Of a stretch of DNA of 64,000 nucleotides, positions 36,547-43,949 are shown one piece after another. The stretch is from Cyclobacteriaceae bacterium (lineage in GTDB: Bacteria > Bacteroidota > Bacteroidia > Cytophagales > Cyclobacteriaceae), in NCBI GenBank assembly GCA_019638255.1, contig JAHBUD010000001.1, positions 2,356,001 to 2,420,000 on the forward strand, in the 5' to 3' direction. Numbering within the stretch: the first letter of the stretch is position 1; every line of letters starts with the position of its first letter. The notes beneath the pieces were generated by a model. The model was not told the DNA's origin. It worked only from the letters and a program-made list of their open reading frames with translations, and searched no databases. A program made the translations under genes and the position numbers.

Positions 36547-36602
36547 TTGATAAATTCATTCATTATCAATAGATTAGCGGTTGATATTTAAATTGATAAA
36601 TT
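36547..36602. promoter_or_regulatory. Repeated TTGATA boxes in the ku promoter region
   Basis: The word TTGATAAATT occurs twice (36547-36556 and 36593-36602) and TTGATATTTA once (36581-36590). The first is also half of a perfect inverted repeat (TTGATAA 36547-36553, TTATCAA 36563-36569, 9-nt spacer). All lie in the 92-bp divergent gap just before ku. An operator is plausible; a chance effect of AT-richness cannot be excluded. Confidence 0.45.
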
Positions 36603-36608
36603 AAATAT

Positions 36609-37448
36609 ATGCGAGCCATTTGGAAAGGACATATCCGTTTTTCGCTGGTTACAATACCGGTACGGATATACAATGCTATTGATTCGGCACAAACCATCAG
36701 TTTCAACCTCTTATCTCGTAACGGGCATAACCCAGTAGCTTATGAGAAAAAGGACAAGGTTACGGGTGAGGTGCTACGCAGCGAGGACATCATTAAAGGC
36801 TATCAATATGAGCCTGGTCAGTTTGTAATTGTAGAGCAGGATGATTTCGAGAAGGTCAAGCTGAAGAGTACGCGTATTATAGACATTGAAGGGTTTGTGC
36901 AGGCTGAGGAAGTGCATGCTACACTATATGAATCACCGTATTACATTGGTCCCGATGGTGATGTGGCAGCTAAAAGTTACGGGTTGCTATGCGAAACGTT
37001 AAAACAAACCGGCCGGGTAGGTGTTGGGCGTGTGGTATTGCGCGATCGGGAGACAATTGTACTTCTGAGTCCGCATGAAAACGGATTGATGGTTTATCGT
37101 CTTCGATACCCGAATGAAGTGCGAAGAATACAGGAAGTGCCGGGTATCCTGGAAACCACAAAAGCCGATAAAGAGCAGCTTAAGCTGGCTAAAACTTTGG
37201 TCGACTCTATGACGCGCCAGTTTGTAGATATTGAAATGAAAGACCATTACACGGAAGAGTTAAAGAAAATGATACAGGCCAAGATTGAGGGCAAGGAGAT
37301 TGTTATAGTTGCAGAAGAAGAACCTGAAGTGGTCGACATTATGACAGCCCTGAAGGCAAGTATCGAACAGGCAAAGAAAAAGCCCATGGAGAAGGCCAAG
37401 GGCAATGCGGAAGAAATGGAGAAAAAACAAAGGCGTAAAGCCAGCTAG
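36609..37448 (+). CDS. ku: Ku protein for non-homologous end joining
   Basis: A 279-residue homodimeric bacterial Ku. The N-terminus (MRAIWKGHIRFSLVTIPVRI) and the core (YQYEPGQFVIVEQDDFEKV, RVGVGRVVLRDRETIVLL, ENGLMVYRLRYPNEVR) are canonical. The Lys-rich C-terminal tail (MEKAKGNAEEMEKKQRRKAS), about 35 residues, is the type that contacts LigD and DNA. It threads onto broken DNA ends and recruits LigD, encoded 4.2 kb upstream. It has its own divergent promoter region containing TTGATA repeats. Confidence 0.96.
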   Translation: MRAIWKGHIRFSLVTIPVRIYNAIDSAQTISFNLLSRNGHNPVAYEKKDKVTGEVLRSEDIIKGYQYEPGQFVIVEQDDFEKVKLKSTRIIDIEGFVQAEEVHATLYESPYYIGPDGDVAAKSYGLLCETLKQTGRVGVGRVVLRDRETIVLLSPHENGLMVYRLRYPNEVRRIQEVPGILETTKADKEQLKLAKTLVDSMTRQFVDIEMKDHYTEELKKMIQAKIEGKEIVIVAEEEPEVVDIMTALKASIEQAKKKPMEKAKGNAEEMEKKQRRKAS

Positions 37449-37496
37449 GGTGTTGAGATCATCCGCCTTCAGCTTTTAGCTTTCCTCTTTCAACTG

Positions 37497-37504
37497 TACC
37501 TTTG
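37497..37504 (+). promoter_or_regulatory. -7 box overlapping the start of the TPR gene
   Basis: TACCTTTG matches TAnnTTTG and lies only 4 nt before the ATG at 37509. Transcription would start at or within a base or two of the ATG, predicting a leaderless mRNA. Confidence 0.5.
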
Positions 37505-37508
37505 CATC

Positions 37509-38105
37509 ATGACGAAAGTAGTGAAGTTTCCGGGCACTGAGCCGTTGAAGTTTGGGTTGCAGAAAGCCAGAAAAAGGAAATCTTCCCATCAATCCAGCAC
37601 CGGTCAGTTATCACTTTTTGAGCGGGGTAAGGTTATCAAGCTTGGTCAATTTTCAAATTTTGAGGAAGCCTTGGTTCTTGATGAGGGTGGAGACACCAAG
37701 CGTGCCTATGAAAATTATCAACGGGCTATTGCTGAAGGAGAAAACCTTGCGGATGCAAATTGTAACCTGGGTATTCTGGAATCACAATCTGGTAATACCA
37801 CGAAGGCGATCGATTATTTCACACAGGCCTTAAAAGCCGATCCGCGTCATTACGAATCGCATTATAACCTGGCGAATATTTATGCTGAAGTAGGCAACTA
37901 CCCGTTAGCAAAAGTACATTACAGTATGGCCATTGAAATTGAGCCAGACTTTCCTAATAGCTATTTCAATCTGGGGCTAACCTTGGCGGTAAACAAAGAA
38001 TTTGCTGAGGCAGTTGAAACCTTGCAACAGTACCTGAGACTTGTTCCACAAGGTAATCACAGACAAGTTCATGATCTTATTGATCAGCTTACCTCATTTC
38101 ACTGA
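37509..38105 (+). CDS. Cytoplasmic TPR-repeat protein
   Basis: A 198-residue protein without a signal peptide. A basic N-terminus (KARKRKSSHQSSTGQLSLFE) precedes four TPR units (about 60-195): YENYQRAIAEGENLADANC, GNTTKAIDYFTQALKADPRH, EVGNYPLAKVHYSMAIEIEP and a last one ending LRLVPQGNHRQVHDLIDQL. It probably binds partner proteins; no partner is evident. The -7 box sits directly before the ATG. It stands between ku and a convergent HEAT gene. Confidence 0.82.
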   Translation: MTKVVKFPGTEPLKFGLQKARKRKSSHQSSTGQLSLFERGKVIKLGQFSNFEEALVLDEGGDTKRAYENYQRAIAEGENLADANCNLGILESQSGNTTKAIDYFTQALKADPRHYESHYNLANIYAEVGNYPLAKVHYSMAIEIEPDFPNSYFNLGLTLAVNKEFAEAVETLQQYLRLVPQGNHRQVHDLIDQLTSFH

Positions 38106-38115
38106 ATGCACAGCA

Positions 38116-38136
38116 ACCCGTAAATCGGGTAGGTTT
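38116..38136 (+). terminator. Weak terminator after the TPR gene
   Basis: ACCCG (38116-38120) pairs with CGGGT (38126-38130) around a TAAAT loop, followed by AGGTTTTT. The stem is only 5 bp, so activity is uncertain. Confidence 0.4.
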
Positions 38137-38655
38137 TTAGATGGTTTCTAATTGCTTTATGGTTTTGCGCGCTCTTGAGATCATGCCTGCGCTGCCATAG
38201 GGTAAAATATCTTCAAGCATAAGCATCAATTCACGCTTAAGGTCAGGATTTGAACGGGCGATATTTGCCAGTACAGTCATGGAAAATGCGCGAACGGCTA
38301 TAGGTTCTTTATTGTCCTGAAGAAAATTGAAGCAAACCGTTGCAACGTCACCGTGAAGACTTGCTGGAATATTAACAAACTGTAAAAGTCTCACCGTATT
38401 TCGCTTTACAGCACTGTGTAAACCGGGTTGCTTTAGATTTTTAACTAGCTTTTTGAGGTGGGGTTTGGCAAGTTCCGGATGATGTTCAATACAAACTGAA
38501 AGTATCCACGAAGCCCGTTGTGTTGCGCGATAAGATCCACCCAGAAAAACCGTAACAAGTGCATCGAATTTTATCGGGTCGCTGCCGATGTACTGCACAA
38601 TTCTCAGTACCTGTGCCTTGCTTGTTGTCCTTAAAAGTTCTTGTTGAAGATTCAA
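38137..38655 (-). CDS. HEAT/ARM-like helical repeat protein
   Basis: A 172-residue alpha-solenoid. The only usable start is TTG at 38653-38655, since the frame is closed five codons further upstream and no ATG precedes the first repeats. The helical pairs read like ARM/HEAT units: FDALVTVFLGGSYRATQRAS, KLVKNLKQPGLHSAVKRNTV, FLQDNKEPIAVRAFSMTVLA and RELMLMLEDILPYGSAGMIS. Such proteins bind partners and have no enzymatic role that can be predicted. It follows a 39-residue small protein on the same strand by 30 nt. Confidence 0.75.
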   Translation of the reverse strand: MNLQQELLRTTSKAQVLRIVQYIGSDPIKFDALVTVFLGGSYRATQRASWILSVCIEHHPELAKPHLKKLVKNLKQPGLHSAVKRNTVRLLQFVNIPASLHGDVATVCFNFLQDNKEPIAVRAFSMTVLANIARSNPDLKRELMLMLEDILPYGSAGMISRARKTIKQLETI

Positions 38656-38685
38656 TGGATTGTTGTTACTTCAAAAATACTCAAA

Positions 38686-38805
38686 TCATTTCTTCCGTTT
38701 TTTTATTTCGGCCTCAATTGATTTGGGTATTTCACGGCATGCACAATGTTTATGATGCTCAACATGCCAGGCGATACGCTGTTCAAGGGTAGCCTTTTCA
38801 GGCAT
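38686..38805 (-). CDS. 39-residue small protein with His/Cys cluster
   Basis: A 40-codon frame, ATG at 38803-38805 to TGA at 38686-38688. The product reads MPEKATLEQRIAWHVEHHKH, then CACREIPKSIEAEIKKRKK. The His-rich stretch followed at once by Cys-Ala-Cys looks like a small metal-binding site; the basic tail looks nucleic-acid-friendly. Composition and codon use resemble real genes, and overlapping frames are poorer. It lies 30 nt upstream of the HEAT gene. Function unknown. Confidence 0.6.
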   Translation of the reverse strand: MPEKATLEQRIAWHVEHHKHCACREIPKSIEAEIKKRKK

Positions 38806-39055
38806 ACGATATCCAAAATTGTTGGTGTACGATGAAAGTAACTCCACGCAAGATAAGAGGTATTAATGGCTTTGATTACCAAAGTCAGCAGAAGAGTAGG
38901 TTTAACGAATCGTTTAAGTAATTCTGCTATGTATTGGCCCAAGTGTTAGCGGATAGTGATTTTCCGATAATCAGCTGATGGCAAAAGGTAGTAATTTCTT
39001 TGAAGGACGTTTTGTAAAACCCAGCATAGGCAATCGGATAAAGAAAGCAGCAAAA

Positions 39056-39388
39056 CTAGGCGCTGTTTTTGTATTCCATCGGGTTTGTCATCGAGCGGAT
39101 TAGTGCCTCTTCCTGAGGAGTAAAATTTACAGACTGATTTTTGTCTCGAAGGTTTTCAAAATACTTTTCAAGACTTTGGAAAACCTGCAATCGGTATTTC
39201 AATACGGTTTTACTTCCGATAGCTTTCTTAAGATCGCGTATAGTTTGCCGGTCATCAACCCAAAGTAAGTACAGGTTGTCGCTTTCAGGGGAGCCCGGCA
39301 TAAACGGAAAATTAGATTTATTAAGATTCTTTAATACTTCGTCCTTAAATGATCCATTACCAGTGATATAGGCTGTAGTCCATTCCAT
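39056..39388 (-). CDS. Hypothetical protein
   Basis: 110 residues from the ATG at 39386-39388, giving the start MEWTTAYITGNGSFKDEVLK. Upstream Met codons at 39418 and 39466 would add residues of lower quality. The sequence continues MPGSPESDNLYLLWVDDRQT, a charged helical half (DLKKAIGSKTVLKYRLQVFQ), and FTPQEEALIRSMTNPMEY. It looks like a compact alpha/beta protein. I recall similar uncharacterised Bacteroidota proteins starting MEWTT but cannot name a family. The 184-bp gap to its right (39467-39650) shows no gene. Confidence 0.65.
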   Translation of the reverse strand: MEWTTAYITGNGSFKDEVLKNLNKSNFPFMPGSPESDNLYLLWVDDRQTIRDLKKAIGSKTVLKYRLQVFQSLEKYFENLRDKNQSVNFTPQEEALIRSMTNPMEYKNSA

Positions 39389-39650
39389 AGAAAATACTCC
39401 GTTAAGCAGCATGCTCATTATTTTATTTTGGTGATCTCTATGCCATCCGATATTTACAGAGGGCATAGGCTAACTTTAAAAAATCAATTGAAGGCAATTG
39501 AAAAAAATAGCTGGTTATCAAATGCTTTTTTCAATGCTTTTATAACGGATCGCTCTGTATAAGGTTCCATTTTAGCCCTAAAGATTTTAAAGTTATGATT
39601 TCTTCATATTGAGCAAAGTCTGTTTAACTTTCAGTTCATAGCATGACCCT

Positions 39651-40823
39651 ATGCGCAAACCATCTTTCGATAGACTTGCCCGAAGAGGCTACCGACCAAA
39701 TTCCGCCATACGCCTGGTCAGGGCAGGCCACGAATACTTTAATTTGTTGGATGAGCTGATTCGCCAGGCTAAGCGCGTAATTCACTTGCAAGTTTACATT
39801 TTCGAACCGGATGAAACCGGTGTAAGGGTAGCGAAAGCGCTGATTGATGCAGCCAGAAGAGGGGTAAAAGTTTATGTTATAGGGGATGGATATGCTTCAC
39901 AGAATCTATCGGATGACTTTATAAATGAATTGCGGGAAGCTGGTATTTATTTTCGATTTTTTGCTGCGTACTTTAAAAGCAAGTATTTCTATTTTGGGCG
40001 AAGGCTTCATCATAAAGTATGTGTGGTGGATGGTTGTTACAGTTTGGTAGGAGGAATCAATATTGGTGATCATTATAACGAAACAGCTAAAGCAGTTGCC
40101 TGGCTTGATTGGGCAGTTTATGCCGAAGGTGACATTAGTCCCCGCTTGCAAAAAATCTGTGAGGCTCGCATACGCGGATTTGCAAAGCTTCCAAGAAAGA
40201 GCAGGGTTTTGCCAAGGACCAACCAAAATATTGAGTTACTAGCCCGGCCTCGGGTTAATGACTGGGTGCGAAGAAAGCGGCAGATTACCCAGAGTTATCT
40301 CGAAATGTTTCGGCAGGCACAGTCAACGGTTTATATAATATCAAGCTATTTTTTACCGGGTCAACTGCTTCGAAAAAGTATGGCTGATGCAGTCAAGCGC
40401 GGGGTGAAAATACGCGTTATCGTTGCCGGTATTTCAGATGTGACGATCGCAAAGTATGCAGAGCGTTACATGTATGGTTGGTTTCTCCGTAATAACATTG
40501 AAATATGGGAGTACCAGCCCAAAGTTTTGCATGCCAAGCTGGCCCTATGTGATACGCAATGGGTTACAGTTGGTTCATACAACCTCAACAACATCAGCGC
40601 TTATGCCAGCGTGGAGCTAAATGTAGATGTTTGTAATCATGACTTTGCCCTTGATGTTGAAAGGCGACTGAACCGAATTATTGACCGGGAGTGCGTGCAG
40701 ATTACGCGTGAATTATATGCCCGGAAGCAAACCTTATGGGAACTATTTCTACAGCGAAGTGCCTATGATATATTCCGGGTGATACTCTTTTTGTTTACGT
40801 TTTATTTCAAGCAGCGCGATTAG
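39651..40823 (+). CDS. Phospholipase D-family (cardiolipin synthase-like) protein
   Basis: A 390-residue protein with two HKD motifs: first LHHKVCVVDG (His120, Lys122, Asp127) with GGINIGD, second HAKLALCD (about 297) with GSYNLNN. The domain order fits a cardiolipin synthase (ClsB-like), which condenses phosphatidylglycerol to cardiolipin. It has no N-terminal TM helices, unlike ClsA, so it would be peripheral, as ClsB is. Other PLD-family activities (phosphatidyltransferase, nuclease) cannot be excluded. It is followed by an unusual inverted-repeat element. Confidence 0.88.
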   Translation: MRKPSFDRLARRGYRPNSAIRLVRAGHEYFNLLDELIRQAKRVIHLQVYIFEPDETGVRVAKALIDAARRGVKVYVIGDGYASQNLSDDFINELREAGIYFRFFAAYFKSKYFYFGRRLHHKVCVVDGCYSLVGGINIGDHYNETAKAVAWLDWAVYAEGDISPRLQKICEARIRGFAKLPRKSRVLPRTNQNIELLARPRVNDWVRRKRQITQSYLEMFRQAQSTVYIISSYFLPGQLLRKSMADAVKRGVKIRVIVAGISDVTIAKYAERYMYGWFLRNNIEIWEYQPKVLHAKLALCDTQWVTVGSYNLNNISAYASVELNVDVCNHDFALDVERRLNRIIDRECVQITRELYARKQTLWELFLQRSAYDIFRVILFLFTFYFKQRD

Positions 40824-40830
40824 GGTTTTC

Positions 40831-40889
40831 TGGTTTCCGGTTGCCGGTTACTGGTTACTGGTAACCGGAGGACTGGCAACCGGAAACCA
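40831..40889. repeat. Nested inverted-repeat (REP-like) element
   Basis: A perfect 15-bp inverted repeat (40831-40845 and 40875-40889, arm TGGTTTCCGGTTGCC) encloses a second palindrome (CCGGTTAC 40844-40851, GTAACCGG 40861-40868) and two GGTTACT direct copies. It fills the whole gap between two convergent genes. The composition (repeated GGTTxCCGG words) looks like a dispersed extragenic repeat and may also end transcription, although T runs are absent. Confidence 0.7.
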
Positions 40890-40892
40890 AAA

Positions 40893-41903
40893 CTATTCCC
40901 CTCGTATTCTTCTGATGAGTGCTCGTACTGTTTCACCATTCCAGTTTGCAAATCGACCGCGTTGAATCACGAGTAAATTATCTTCCGGATGGCTCAGGTA
41001 AAAGTGGAAGACGAACTCGTTATCGTGGGTAGCCCAGCCTGTAATTTGTCCGAAGCGGAGGTCGTTGAAAATAAGTTTCCCGTCTTTTTGTTTTACCGTG
41101 TAATAGCCTTGTGAAAAGCGAATAAGGTGCTGCAAGGATTCGTGCCCGGCTACTTCATTCAGTAACTCTTTGTTCCTGGGAAAATAATAAAAGTCGATTG
41201 TTTCATTTCGATCAAATACCGATCGGTGAGCGATGTGAAATCCAGCATCATCTTCAACGGCTACAAACCAGAGCCAGCTGTTGAGCGGTGTAGGTGTTGA
41301 TAGGTATCGGGCGTATTCAATGTTTTGCTTTGTCAATGCATGGGAAACATCCTCTTCAATCGAGAATTTATTGTAGGCTGCATAAAGTAGATAGGCAGAT
41401 GAAAGTATGAGTGACCACACTGCTAATTTCATACGCCATGGATGGTTGTTTCTTATGAATACCAGTACAGTTGCTGAAAGCACAACCCAAACCGAGAAGA
41501 ACGGATCGGCTACAAAAAGAAAATGAAAAGATATGCGCTCATGACTGAAAGGCTCAAACCATCCTGTGCCATAGGCATTGCATCCATCAATCAACAAGTG
41601 CAGTACCATTTGTGTACCCAGAAAAATCATCCAGGATCCCAGTCGCATGTCGGGTTTTTGGTACCATCGGTCTGCCAGCAAGGATAGCCCAATCGTGGTG
41701 ATGCCCACAAACAAAAATGAATGTGTAAATCCACGATGTGCTAGCAGGTTTTCTGAAAAGGTCATCCAGAAAGAGGACACGAAATCAATATCCGGCAGAC
41801 TTTGGGCCAACGCGCCTATAAAAAGGGCATGCTTGCCTAGCTTTTTACCGGCCATTACTTCGCCTACTGCGGCACCCAGCGCGATATGGGTAATCGAATC
41901 CAT
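40893..41903 (-). CDS. YdjM/DUF457-type membrane-bound metal-dependent hydrolase
   Basis: A 336-residue integral membrane protein. The opening MDSITHIALGAAVGEVMAGK with 'GALAQSLPDIDFVSSF' and 'LAHRGFTHSFLFVG' is the signature of the YdjM (LexA-regulated, DUF457) family, where Asp/His sets form a putative metal site. About five TM helices are followed by a soluble C-terminal half (about 190-336, beta-rich). The substrate is unknown. It is convergent with the PLD gene across the inverted-repeat element and divergent from the ABC-F gene. Confidence 0.85.
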   Translation of the reverse strand: MDSITHIALGAAVGEVMAGKKLGKHALFIGALAQSLPDIDFVSSFWMTFSENLLAHRGFTHSFLFVGITTIGLSLLADRWYQKPDMRLGSWMIFLGTQMVLHLLIDGCNAYGTGWFEPFSHERISFHFLFVADPFFSVWVVLSATVLVFIRNNHPWRMKLAVWSLILSSAYLLYAAYNKFSIEEDVSHALTKQNIEYARYLSTPTPLNSWLWFVAVEDDAGFHIAHRSVFDRNETIDFYYFPRNKELLNEVAGHESLQHLIRFSQGYYTVKQKDGKLIFNDLRFGQITGWATHDNEFVFHFYLSHPEDNLLVIQRGRFANWNGETVRALIRRIRGE

Positions 41904-41985
41904 CAGCAGGTAAGATACAAAGCACTTAGCGTAATGCTTGTATGATATTTATCACCCGGATGAATGAATCATTACCATTGCACTG

Positions 41986-41993
41986 TACATTTG
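41986..41993 (+). promoter_or_regulatory. -7 box of the ABC-F promoter
   Basis: TACATTTG matches TAnnTTTG. It lies inside the longest possible reading frame of the ABC-F gene but 27 nt upstream of the GTG at 42021, supporting that GTG as the real start. Confidence 0.6.
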
Positions 41994-42020
41994 CACTCCT
42001 TAATTAAATGGCTTTGTATT

Positions 42021-43886
42021 GTGAATTACCTGTCTGCAGAACTGATTTCAAAATCCTTTAACGATCGTTGGCTTTTTAAAGACCTTTCGCTGGGTATCTC
42101 ACAGGGTGAAAAACTTGCCTTTGTTGGTAACAATGGCGTGGGCAAGTCAACCTTACTGAAGATTTTAACCGGGGAAATGGCTCCCGATTCAGGCACAGTT
42201 GTTATCCGTGAAGGTATACGCCTGGGCTACCTTACACAGCAACCTGTGGTGGATGAGAAGCTAATGGTGAAAGATATATTATTCAATGAAAGCAATGAGG
42301 TAGCCAAAGCGGTGAAGGAGTATGAAGACTGTATCCATCACCCCGATGTAGGCCATGAACGCATGCAGGTAGCACTGGAAAAGATGGAAGAACTAAATGC
42401 GTGGGATTATGATGCAAAAGTGCAGGAGGTTACATCCCGGCTGGGCGTACCCGATATGGATAAGAAATTCGGAGAACTCTCGGGAGGCCAGAAGAAACGG
42501 ATATTCCTGGCGCAACTGCTGTTAAATGAACCCGATCTCATCATTATGGATGAGCCGACCAACCACCTGGATCTTTCAGCTATTGAATGGTTGGAGAATT
42601 ACCTGGCGGGACCACAGGTTACACTCATTATGGTAACCCACGATCGCTACTTCCTGGATGCCGTAGCCACGGAGATTATTGAGCTGGACAGACAGCAGCT
42701 TTTTCGATACAAAGGAAACTATGCTTATTTTCTCGAAAAGAAAGCGGATCGCGAAGAAATATTGAAAGCAGAAGTGACCAAAGCCCGAAACCTGTTAAAG
42801 AAAGAACTCGAGTGGATGAGGCGGCAGCCAAAAGCACGTGGAACAAAAGCAAAATATCGGGTTGAAGCATTTTATGAATTGAAAGAAAAGGCTTCGCAGG
42901 ATTTACGGAAGGACAGACTTGAACTTGATATTAAAGAAGCGCGTCAGGGTGGAAAGATATTGGAAGTTAACCATTTGGCTAAAGCATTTAATGGGCTACC
43001 GATGGTGGATAATTTCTCCTATGTGTTCAAGAAGCACGATCGAATTGGTGTTGTGGGCAACAATGGTGTAGGGAAAAGTACCTTCTTGAACCTAATTACG
43101 AAACGGCTTAAGCCGGATTCCGGTGAGGTATTGCCGGGCGTTACAACAAAGTTTGGGTATTTTACACAGGACTCTATGAACCTGAACCCAGGCAACCGGG
43201 TGATTGAAGAAGTCAAAAATATAGCGGAGTTCATTACCCTGTCGGATGGTTCTCAGGTTTCTGCTTCCAAGTTCCTTGATAATTTTTTGTTTCCGCCTGA
43301 AAAGCAGTACACGTATGTGGAAAAGTTAAGCGGGGGGGAGAAGAAGCGTTTGCAGTTGTTGAAGATGCTGGTAACTAATCCGAACTTTTTGATTTTGGAT
43401 GAACCTACCAACGATTTTGATATCGACACACTGAATGTATTGGAAGATTTTTTAGAGAAGTTTACCGGCTGCTTGCTGCTGGTTTCACACGATCGCTACT
43501 TCATGGATCATTTGGTGCATCAACTCTTTGTGTTTGAAGGCAACGGAAAAATCAAATTCTTCAACGGTAACTACACAGACTACCGAGAGGAGTTTGATGA
43601 GCGTGAACAGGAGAAAGAACCCGTGGTTGAAAAGGTAAGTGTAAGCTCAGTACCTGAAAAGCGTAAGGCATCGTATAAAGAAAAACAAGAGTACGAAACA
43701 CTACAGGCAGAAATTGCTCTGTTAGAGAAACAGAAAAGTGAACTGGAGAAAAAGCTTTCCTCCGGAATAACTGATCACCAGATATTGCTGGAACTGGGTA
43801 AGGAAATAGAATTGATAAACAACTCACTTGATTCAAAGACCATGCGTTGGTTGGAGTTATCCGAAAAGATTGATGCTGATCGGTAG
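42021..43886 (+). CDS. ABC-F family ATPase (Uup/EttA-like)
   Basis: 621 residues from GTG 42021, giving VNYLSAELISKSFNDRWLFK, the usual ABC-F opening; a longer ATG at 41964 lies upstream of the promoter box. There are two ABC modules: first Walker A GNNGVGKST and signature LSGGQKKR; second GNNGVGKST and LSGGEKKR, each with a Walker B aspartate-glutamate (IIMDEPTNHLDL, LILDEPTNDFDI). No TM domain is present. A C-terminal coiled coil (about 530-620, YETLQAEIALLEKQKSELEK) is Uup-like. ABC-F proteins act on ribosomes; Uup also affects DNA precision. The specific role here is not assignable. Confidence 0.9.
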   Translation: MNYLSAELISKSFNDRWLFKDLSLGISQGEKLAFVGNNGVGKSTLLKILTGEMAPDSGTVVIREGIRLGYLTQQPVVDEKLMVKDILFNESNEVAKAVKEYEDCIHHPDVGHERMQVALEKMEELNAWDYDAKVQEVTSRLGVPDMDKKFGELSGGQKKRIFLAQLLLNEPDLIIMDEPTNHLDLSAIEWLENYLAGPQVTLIMVTHDRYFLDAVATEIIELDRQQLFRYKGNYAYFLEKKADREEILKAEVTKARNLLKKELEWMRRQPKARGTKAKYRVEAFYELKEKASQDLRKDRLELDIKEARQGGKILEVNHLAKAFNGLPMVDNFSYVFKKHDRIGVVGNNGVGKSTFLNLITKRLKPDSGEVLPGVTTKFGYFTQDSMNLNPGNRVIEEVKNIAEFITLSDGSQVSASKFLDNFLFPPEKQYTYVEKLSGGEKKRLQLLKMLVTNPNFLILDEPTNDFDIDTLNVLEDFLEKFTGCLLLVSHDRYFMDHLVHQLFVFEGNGKIKFFNGNYTDYREEFDEREQEKEPVVEKVSVSSVPEKRKASYKEKQEYETLQAEIALLEKQKSELEKKLSSGITDHQILLELGKEIELINNSLDSKTMRWLELSEKIDADR

Positions 43887-43949
43887 CCTTTCTTTGCCAA
43901 TGTGAGGATAGCTGCAGGTAAGGAGCTTGTACTTCAGTATGATAATATT

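Noticed and set aside
38836..38925. A 29-residue plus-strand frame (MKVTPRKIRGINGFDYQSQQ...)
   Set aside because: Too short to separate from chance, with no repeats or motif and no clear promoter.
38978..39103. A 41-codon plus-strand frame (MAKGSNFFEGRFVKPSIGNR...) with a protein-like start
   Set aside because: It overlaps the end of the better-supported minus-strand gene at 39056-39388 and its last third is of poor quality. It could be a real small gene, but the evidence does not suffice.
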